Assembly (NCBI GenBank): GCA_950097015.1
Contig: CATNEN010000038.1
Span: forward strand, 21,037,001-21,101,000
Length of the DNA stretch: 64,000 nt
From: Macrostomum hystrix
Taxonomy: Eukaryota; Platyhelminthes; Macrostomidae
Direction of reading: 5' to 3'
Shown here: positions 56,170-64,000 of the stretch, piece after piece
Layout: every line of letters starts with the position of its first letter
How positions within the stretch are numbered: position 1 is the first letter of the stretch
Program-made: the position numbers and the translations under genes
The notes under the pieces: model-generated
Databases searched by the model: none
What the model saw: only the letters and a program-made list of their open reading frames with translations
What the model was told of the DNA's origin: nothing

Positions 56170-59100
56170 TCACAGAGGCTTAGTCAACAGCTCGACAGAA
56201 ACTCTAGTCATTGACAGCTCTCTTCGGCTACTGAATTGTCCGCCACGACTTGACGCCGCTGCTGATGATGAAGCGAGAGTCCTTGAACGAGGCCGCGCCG
56301 ATAGCAACGGCCAACGAATTGTCGCCTTCCGAGTTGTCGGCACGCCAGCTTGTTTGAGCAAGCTGATCACATCTTGTTCCGCAGATTTTGCAAATGTTTT
56401 GGTTGAAGTTCTACCATTCTGACATTCTTTATCACCGGACCGTGTGGAAGCCAGCCCAACAAGTTCGTCTGCTAATCTGAGATTAAATTCAGCAAGAAGT
56501 CGAACATCAGCATCCGCTAACAACAGCTGATTGTTCTCAGTTTTATTGATATCTCTGCGCGCTCGCGATGCAGCTTCGTCGGCGCGACGCATCGGTGCCA
56601 GAAGGTTCGAGCAATCGGCACGAAACTGCTCGACATTCGCTGACAGGGCGGCTAGGTTCGCCTGCCGATGCTCAACCAGAGCGTTCAATCCGGCGAGCTC
56701 AGCGGCTGTCTGGTCGAGGCTGGCGAGGGCTGCTTCCCGACAACTCCGGCTGGCTTCCCGACGTTCAACAGCCTCAGTCAGATCCGCTTGAAGCTGGTGC
56801 AGTTCAGCAGACAGGGCGTCTTTAACGCTTTCCAATTCTCGCTGATCGTTGAACCCCGACGCGTCATGGCTCTCGACAGCGCACAATGTAAACCGACTCT
56901 GATGAAAATTGGAAGTCATTTAAAGTCATCTGGGAAGAAGATAAAAAAGCACTAGAAGAAAATCCGTAGTAACCAACCTTCAAGTCGGCGGCCACGTCAA
57001 CCGCATCAACCTGACGTCGCAGTCGACGCATCCGAACAAGCAGGGCTTCACAGCGCAGGAGTTCCTCTTCAACGGTTCGCCGCGCTGACGCTGCTCGGGC
57101 AAGTCGTCGTCGCCGTTTACTGGTCCTGTTCCCTCCGACAGAGGTGTCTTCGGTTGCTAAGGACGCATCGTCTTGCTGCTGAGGCTCAGTATATTCAACT
57201 TCGGCTGTGGCTGCGGCTGTGGCATCCCTGGCTGTTGCTAGGCTACGCTTCAGGCGCTCGGTCTCAGCGCCGGCGCGCTGGCGAGCTTCCGACGCTGCAC
57301 GACGTTCGCGCGACGTTCGCGCCACGGCTCGCCGCGCCAACTCTCCTGCGTGTCTTTCGGCTTCGACATCGGCAGCTAGGCTGACCGCGGCTCTTCGCAG
57401 TCGTTCGATGTCGCGACGCCAGTCGGCTGCCGCCGCGCGCATCTGAAGCAGCTGGCGATGATTCAGCCAGTCGGAGAGTCTCTTCAACTCGTCCAGCTCT
57501 GAGGACAGCTCCATTTCGACTTCTGCAAGTAAATCGCGAGACAGTTTTGCTGGGTGAATTTTTTGGTCTCAGTGGTGAGTGGCAGATTGAAAAAACGCCA
57601 AATTCATTTTGGGCGCGGCCGCGGAGACAAGGCTTAGGGACTCTCCCTCAGGAGGCTCCCTCATTGGGGGCTGTTATAGCGTCGGACTCATGATCTAAAG
57701 TTCGGGGTTCGATTCCCGCCTCCTAGCTCTGTATTATTTCAGTTCACCCAGCTCTTAAATGGATAACAGCATCAGTTGGGGTAATTGAGGGTGGGTGTGG
57801 CGTCCCCACAGTCTATGGACGCTGCACGCGGCCTTCAGATGTGCCGCCCAATTGCTGCGGCTGTGCTGTGGACTACACATTAAATACATTTGAGGCAGGT
57901 GTAATTAATGAAATTAATTACTTAGATTCCATAAGACTACCGCACACAAGTTTCTGTACGCCTCCGATATACAAAGCCTTTAAAATCCCGTCTTTATTGT
58001 AAAAAATATTTAGCAGTGTAATTTTGAGTTCAAACAAAGAACTCACTCTTAAGATCTTCATCTTTGCTAGACGTTTTATCGCCAGCTGCAGCCTCCATCG
58101 CAATCCGACTCTTCAGTCTAGCTAATTCCGCATCCTGCTGTTCAATCCTAGCCGCCTGCTGCCCAGCTGACTTCTTCAGCGATGCCAGTCGCTGTCGAGA
58201 CTTCTCCAGCACGGAGCGACTCTCTGCAAGACGATCCTGAAGTGCAGCGTCTTGCATCAGCAGGTCACGCAGTCTACTGGCCACTCGAGGACGACTGCGT
58301 GTCAGCAGGTTGTCGAGTCGGGCTTCCAAGCGACGCAAAGACGCCTCGGAGCGTTTCAGCATCGACGCAGCCGCTGTCTCGGCCGATGCTTCGTCGGGTT
58401 TCGCTTCGTTTTTTGACGTCGCTGTCAGTGCTTGCTGAAGGCGCTCACGATGACTGCGCAGGCTAGTCAGTTTTGAGCGCTCAGCATCAACCTGAGTCTG
58501 GAGTTTTTGTGACAAGATGCAAAATTCAAATACCAATTTTAAGTTTTCAAATACCCTCATTTTTTCTGCATCTCCGAAAATATTCAAAAAAACAACCATG
58601 AAACTCCAGAACACTGGCGAAAATTTTCCACTCTATCCTATTTAATTATTAATTCAACCATTCGTCGAGATATTCAACGAAAGTTTATACAGAGCAATGT
58701 TACGAGTACTTGTTCTTAGTAACACACTAAAAGTGGGGAACGAACCTCGCGCTGGCAGACCGAGACCGGTTTCTGGCTTGTTTGCCTTCGTCAGTCGGCC
58801 ATAGCCACACGCAGTCCTCTCCCACCACTCTTAGTGTGCACAGAAGTCTCTTTTAAGCTTGCCATTTTTATGGCGATATTTTTTTAGTGTTATGTGAGAG
58901 TTTTGCAGCCAAGTCTTTGCTTTTCTACTGTTGTCAGTAGTCTGTTTGTATCTCTCACATTCTCGTCGTCAGGGTCTTCGACAAGAATCATTGAATATCT
59001 GATTCTGACGATGCTGACTCGGACGCATTACCCATTTGCATATCATGTTATCCCCTTTCCATCCGACAATATCCCTTGCTACATATAACTCTCTGTGTGT

Positions 59101-61045
59101 CTTGAATTTACGAGCATCTCGACCATTTTCAGCCCCAAACGTACTTGCAGCTCTGTGGCCACGCTTAGCGCCGCATCGAGGTCCCTCACCGCCACCTCCT
59201 GTGATCGGGCCAGCGCCAACAAACGGCGCCGCATTAGCGCCACAGACTGGCGCCATTCCTTGGCCTCGGAGCTGGCGCTATTTAAGCGCGCCAATTGTCG
59301 CCTCACGAACTTTTGCGTGCGCAACTTTTCTGCGCTGAGCTTCTCAAAATGTTCTCTCAAATTATTTACGTTTCTGTGAGCATCGAACAGTCTGCTCATG
59401 CCGGCCTCTGCCCGAATAGTCAGGAGTTCGATTTCTCGGTCTCGCGCCGCCAGACGCTCGCAGGCGGCGGCGCTGGTCTGGCGTCGGAGCTGGCGCAATT
59501 GACACCTGTCGGAATTCAGCTCCGACTGGGCGCCGGACGTCTCAGCTTTGACAGCCTGAAAGTTTATAATCATACTGACGCTTTATGGTATTTAGCGACA
59601 GTCAACGAGACAGTCATTGTGTCCTTGAGAGAAACTCTGAATTCCCGATTGCTTCATCACTTCACCCGGCAGTAAATTAGTACCAGGATAGAATTGTATG
59701 TGATTGTCCATGGACTGAACAGCTGTAAGCAGTCTTTGGAGCAATAGCTCCCGCTGTACCACTGGCTGCACATCTGACCTCTATTTATAATGTCCAGTTA
59801 AACTAAAATCAATGTCAGCTTCAATTTTAGATTTCTAATTGGTCGCAAAACTCACAGCCGCCTCCTCGCACAGGTCCCGTAGACGTTCTCGCCTCTTCCA
59901 CAAACGCGCGTTGAGAACTGTCCGAAGGCAAAGTTGACGCTCCAGCTCAGCCTCGGCGTTGCTGTTTGTCTCTGTCGCCTTGGCAACAGCCAGGGTCAGT
60001 TCCTTTAGTAGGGCTTCGGCCGCTCTGACAACAGTCTCGGTGGCATTCGCTTCGTCGCCATTCAATTGATCCAGCGCACGACAACGCTGCAACTCCAGAT
60101 TAGCGACAGATCGCTGACAGGCCGTCAGCTGTTGACGCGCCGCGCCAGCGTCTGATAGCTGGGCGCTTAGTCGGCTTAATTCGCGCCCGCTGGCGTCAAA
60201 TTGACGTCGCTCCGATTTGGCATCGGCTCCGGTTGCTAACGCTAATCGGCGAGCCGAGTGAAGCGCCTGGCTAACGGTTGCTAGGCGCGCATTCAAGCCC
60301 AGGATTGAGTTGTCTAGGCACGACAATTCGATGGCCTGTTGCTCTGTTACTGTTCGAAGACTTTTGACCTATTTGTTGATAATAAGGTTGGGATATTGCC
60401 TTGAAGCTCTTGTTGTTATGTGTCTTTCAAATTGATTATTTTTAACCTTTTTTTGCTTTAGCTGTTTAAAACAAGAAAGAAACTTTTCATTATTCAAATC
60501 CATCTGCTTAGACCGGAATAAGTGAGTGAAATAAATATACTTTTTAATTTTAAGAAACAATTTAAAGCTCTGTCTATAAAGTCACAGTTGATAATATTAA
60601 TATACAGGTAATAGTTCAAGTTTTTAGCTATGTAACCAAATGTAGCTAAAATTTTACAAACCTGACTTGCTTTTACGCTGATACAAAAAAAACAAAAGTT
60701 AAAAGTTATTAAAAGGCTTTATTATTATTCGAATTAAAAAGTACATTTGCAGAAATTTCTATACAAATATATAATTAAAGAGATAGAGATTAAATGCACA
60801 CATTTTTGTCATTATACAGTCTGTAGACACGATAATGTAAAATTTTGAAACGCCTTAAACATATATTTCGCATATGCCTATATTGATATACAATATGCAT
60901 TTACTTAAGTTAATCAGAATTTCATATAAACGTGTTTGTAACTTACCTTTTCAATAAGTATTTGATTATCCTTATTTGCTATAATGCACTTATCGTGATC
61001 TGACAAGTCAAATTCTTGCAAAGCGATCTGCCACGAGACCGCCAT
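56170..61045 (-). CDS. Six-exon long coiled-coil protein, CCDC39-like
   Basis: Exons 61045-60947, 60368-59856, 59555-59112, 58497-58047, 57522-56978 and 56898-56170 have good splice sites and agreeing phases and give 926 residues. The first exon (MAVSWQIALQEFDLSDH... IIANKDNQILIEK) resembles the start of CCDC39, where a short acidic leader is followed by I-P-V-A-N-E-x-N-K-L-L. Nearly all the rest is heptad coiled coil (LRQLRRQTSAAACERLAARD, SEASLRRLEARLDNLLTRS, ELHQLQADLTEAVERRE). The tail is Ser/Arg-rich after LLKQAGVPTTRK, as in CCDC39, which is also about 940 residues. CCDC39 with CCDC40 forms the 96-nm ruler of motile cilia. Most of the sequence is low-information coiled coil with Ala/Arg bias, so another long ciliary coiled-coil protein is possible. 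A SINE sits in intron 4. Confidence 0.6.
57655..57915 (+). mobile_element. tRNA-derived SINE, plus-strand member
   Basis: B box ggggttcgattcccg at 57701-57716, body cccagctcttaaatgg and ggtgggtgtggcgtcc, tail ggcaggtgtaattaat. Same family as 7150-7458. It lies in intron 4 of the CCDC39-like gene, antisense to it. Confidence 0.85.
59700..59800 (+). mobile_element. SINE 3' fragment in intron 2 of the CCDC39-like gene
   Basis: gtccatggactgaacagctg, then a diverged body to ctgcacatctgacc, as in the family's 3' half. Confidence 0.7.
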
Positions 61046-62930
61046 GTCACAAGAACTAGCCTTGTGCAGGTCTCATCGACAACATTATCCGAACAATTTT
61101 GTAAAATTTATTAGCTAAATTCCAACCGAATGGGCAAGAGACGCTGAAAATGAGTACATTTATTATATGTTTTATTTGCAATTGCGTTAATAATTTTTTA
61201 AAATATTTTTTCATAACACTTTTTTTTGTTTTTTACCGTTTTTTCGCTGTCAACAATGCTTTTATTTGTTTTTCTGTTTTATACCCCGTTTATTAGCGAA
61301 AAATTACCAACCGGAATTCAATTTACATATAATAAGGCTAAAGCTCGTCTTATTGCTGCATTCAGTTTTAACTTTTCACAATTTTGATACTCAACAATAA
61401 TTTTACCCGATGAAGATTTGAATCACCCTTTGTCTTGTATAATTTCTACAACCAAAAACGTTAAGACAATAACGATTGTATAGTGCTGTAGCAAGGACTA
61501 CTTTAATGCAGACTAAACTGTCACTGACTACTAGTGGTACTTGTACTAGCAGCTCCGCTGCTTTTAGGATTAAGTAAGCGGTGATCGCACAGCCAAAATT
61601 TGCGGCGAAATTGAAACATAAATGTTCTGCGGCTGCAGTTATACATATCTATAAACATATGTACGCAAGCTCCTAACTGTCCACATACTGATCGCGTGTC
61701 AGAGGTCAGACGGGGTGGTAACCTAAATTAAGCAACACATTAATAATAGTTTCTTTCGTGCCTATAATTCGGTCAAGCCTGGCAGCTTTTAATATTTAAT
61801 TTTGACCTATGTGTGGGCACAATGCAAAATACTTTCGTATGTATATTAATTTGTAAGCATAGCGAGCTCCACTTTGCTGCATGCAAATCCGCATAGGTTT
61901 TTCAGGTAAAATGTTCTGTATTCAAATGCAAGTTAAAAAAACATCGAAATCGTTTCTCGCACTTTGGACTCGATGCATGCAGTCACGTTGACTCAGCATG
62001 TTTCTGACTGATTGCTTTTTTGTTGGCCTGCTTGAAGCCACTAAGTAAATCTGGGCGTTTTGTCCATCGGATTTATTATTTATAGTTATACGATCACTGC
62101 TTGTCATTTCATGCGTATATTCGTACGATCTGTGTAAAAACCGGAATCAATCTTCGTAAAGATCGAAAAAATCAATTAACGACTAAACGCGTCCTTTAAG
62201 TGCCATGCCAGTTCACAAGTCTTTTTAATGTGATTTGTTTATTCGAAGTCTAATTTATATAATCAATTAGACATTGGTGTTCAGAAAATATTTCTTCGGT
62301 AGTTCATAAAGCACATTTTTTAAGCATCGAACCGATTCTGCAAGCTTAATTTAAGAGCTGCTCTTCGTATTTCTAAAAAACGTAAGGACATTTTTAATTT
62401 ATAACACTTTTGTGTTTCAAAACACACCTGCTGGTATGTTTTTCGTACAATCTTTTTTCGAAACTTTTAAATTCGGTCAGTTTTCTTCCTCTTAGAAATG
62501 TAATTCGGTCAAGGTCATGTGCATATTATACATTTTTTATGTACAAAGCCCGATTGCACTGGCCAATATGTTATCCGCGACTAGCATAATTAATGAGCAA
62601 GTATAGACGCAGCATCGGCATAAAACTATAAATTTTCTTCAACTAAATTTAATATGTTACCCAGTGTTAAGTTATGTTTTAGCATGCAATTCTTATCACA
62701 GCGATTGCTTATGTAAATAAATAATCATTATAGTCATTATAGAATTTTCTTTTCAAGGACACATTGTACTAACTTTTGCAGTCAACAAGAGCAAGCGAGG
62801 TTATTTATTTTTTTCATAGAGTCACGCGTTTTGTCGAGTGATCATACATCAACTGAATATCCAATTTCTTTAGAACTAATCCCAATAAAAGGGCTTAGGA
62901 AACTGGAACGATGCAGAATAGTTTTCATTT
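61046..62930. other. Spacer upstream of the CCDC39-like gene
   Basis: AT-rich, with no gene or RNA recognised on either strand. Confidence 0.6.
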
Positions 62931-63045
62931 TCTACTCAGCGGGCTGTCGACATTTATGACAGAGGTACTTCCGTGAGCTTGCTATTTTTCTCTCGCAACC
63001 TCCGCCACGACTACATGACGATATTTGAGATTTATTGTGGAACCA

Positions 63046-63553
63046 GATCCAGATCCCAGATCCAGATCCCAGATCCAGATCCCAGATCCAGATCCCAGAT
63101 CCAGATCCCAGATCCAGATCCCAGATCCAGATCCCAGATCCAGATCCCAGATCCAGATCCCAGATCCAGATCCCAGATCCAGATCCCAGATCCCAGATCC
63201 AGATCCCAGATCCAAATCCCAGATCCAGATCCCAGATCCCAGATCCAGATCCCAGATCCAGATCCCTGATCCAGATCCCAGATCCAGATCCCAGATCCCA
63301 GATCCAGATCCCAGATCCAGATCCCAGATCCAGAATCCAGATCCCAGATCCAGATCCCAGATCCAGATCCCTGATCCAGATCCCAGATCCAGATCCCAGA
63401 TCCCAGATCCAGATCCCAGATCCAGATCCCAGATCCAGATCCCAGATCCCAGATCCAGATCCCAGATCCAGATCCCAGATCCAGATCCCAGATCCAGATC
63501 CCAGATCCAGATCCCAGATCCAGATCCCAGATCCAGATCCCAGATCCAGATCC
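63046..63553. repeat. 12-bp GATC-rich satellite
   Basis: About 42 units of agatcccagatcc type with occasional 6-bp half units (cccagatcccagatcc) and rare gaatcc or cctgatcc variants. All six frames are open for long stretches only because the unit is a multiple of three. Confidence 0.96.
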
Positions 63554-63739
63554 CTTGCAGCCAGTTTCAGCCTATCGGAAAATCTCACACATTGTGCATC
63601 CAATACAAACTCCCCATTCCTGCACAGCTGTATAATCAGGTGCTGCTGCTGCTACTGCTGGGTGCTGCCAGCGCTGTTTCAGCTGCTCCAATAGGAATGA
63701 TTCTGTTAACCAGTCAAATAAAATAGGCAATAGGAAGTG

Positions 63740-64000
63740 ATAGCACTGCTTAGGGGACAGAGCAGAGACAGTATAAATAGGCCCCCCTATTTGGTAACCA
63801 CTTTTCTGTCCTTTTGAATACTCGCGACAGGGTAATTGAAGAGAAAGCTTCTACAAATCTGAAAGTGGAGAGAAGACCCAATAGAGTTGTGAGAACGAGA
63901 GACATTAAAGGTCGCTGCTGCTTGGATAATTTTTTGTTCCGCCTTGAATAAAAGATCTCTACAGAGACACAGTGACGTCTATATAGAGTGACAGAGTGAC
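63740..64000 (+). mobile_element. Probable LTR (U3-R part) running off the window
   Basis: TATAAA at 63772-63777 is followed 175 bp later by AATAAA at 63947-63952 and then a short gtgac-rich stretch (agtgacgtctatatagagtg). A promoter and a polyadenylation signal on the same strand this close together are typical of the R region of an LTR. The 5' boundary is unclear: a ccaataggaat at 63686 also occurs in the upstream region of the 361-residue ORF (10900). It could instead be a small TATA promoter of a gene beyond the window. Confidence 0.45.

Noticed and set aside
57154-57446. Plus-strand frames opposite the CCDC39-like exons
   Set aside because: Antisense shadows of GC-rich exons; the minus-strand exon model has coherent splice sites and phases.
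62932-63726. Long open frames of alternating Asp/Pro/Arg/Ser or Trp/Asp/Gly in several directions
   Set aside because: Produced by the 12-bp satellite unit.

Overview
This is a piece of an animal nuclear genome. Genes have short GT-AG introns, the proteins are metazoan types (secreted C-type lectin, LamG-like secreted proteins, long coiled-coil proteins resembling cilium components, a DXD sugar transferase), and the spacers hold tRNA-derived SINEs, solo LTRs, mariner, Harbinger, Ty3/gypsy and P-type elements and large satellites. Poly-Gln tracts, Ala/Arg-rich coiled coils and heavy tandem repetition would suit a free-living flatworm or another lophotrochozoan. That placement is inference, since no marker gene is present.

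Layout. 1-2700 is an imperfect palindrome: two arms of about 0.95-1.2 kb, each holding a first exon with a signal peptide, meet around the 5' part of an LTR retroelement (LTR, Lys-type primer site, leader). 1757-8854 is one copy (A) of a segmental duplication whose second copy (B) is 42711-49843. Each copy carries the signal-peptide exon, a PAN/C-type-lectin gene, minisatellites, a two-exon coiled-coil gene, tRNA-like SINEs and exons of a CCDC74-like gene. The CCDC74-like gene is complete only at B (48762-50381); copy A breaks off just inside its second exon. 9610-10695 is an unrecognised 361-residue ORF with its own TATA/CCAAT promoter, next to a decayed gypsy pol (10975-14135).

15.5-26 kb holds an inverted pair of nearly identical secreted LamG-like genes (15529-16500 minus, 24996-25970 plus). 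Between them lie transposon remains: a Harbinger pseudogene, SINEs, a fragment of the same LamG gene, and a mariner pseudogene split by a solo LTR with a 5-bp target duplication. 27.0-33.8 kb is a sugar-transferase gene interrupted by a 4.4-kb P-type element (29302-33730) with about 84-bp terminal inverted repeats and an 8-bp target duplication. Inside it are a broken THAP/P transposase and, on the other strand, a Crypton-like tyrosine-recombinase remnant. About 30 bp past the P element two satellites begin: a 29-bp array (about 1.2 kb) and a 24-bp array (about 6.3 kb) with higher-order structure.

50-61 kb is the most gene-like part: the CCDC74-like gene (minus) and an unrecognised four-exon coiled-coil gene (52562-55087, plus) are transcribed divergently, followed by a six-exon, 926-residue coiled-coil gene (minus, 56170-61045) that resembles CCDC39 in length and at both ends. 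If the CCDC74 and CCDC39 readings hold, two cilium-associated genes lie close together here. The window ends with a 12-bp GATC-rich satellite and what looks like the U3-R part of an LTR (TATA 63772, AATAAA 63947).
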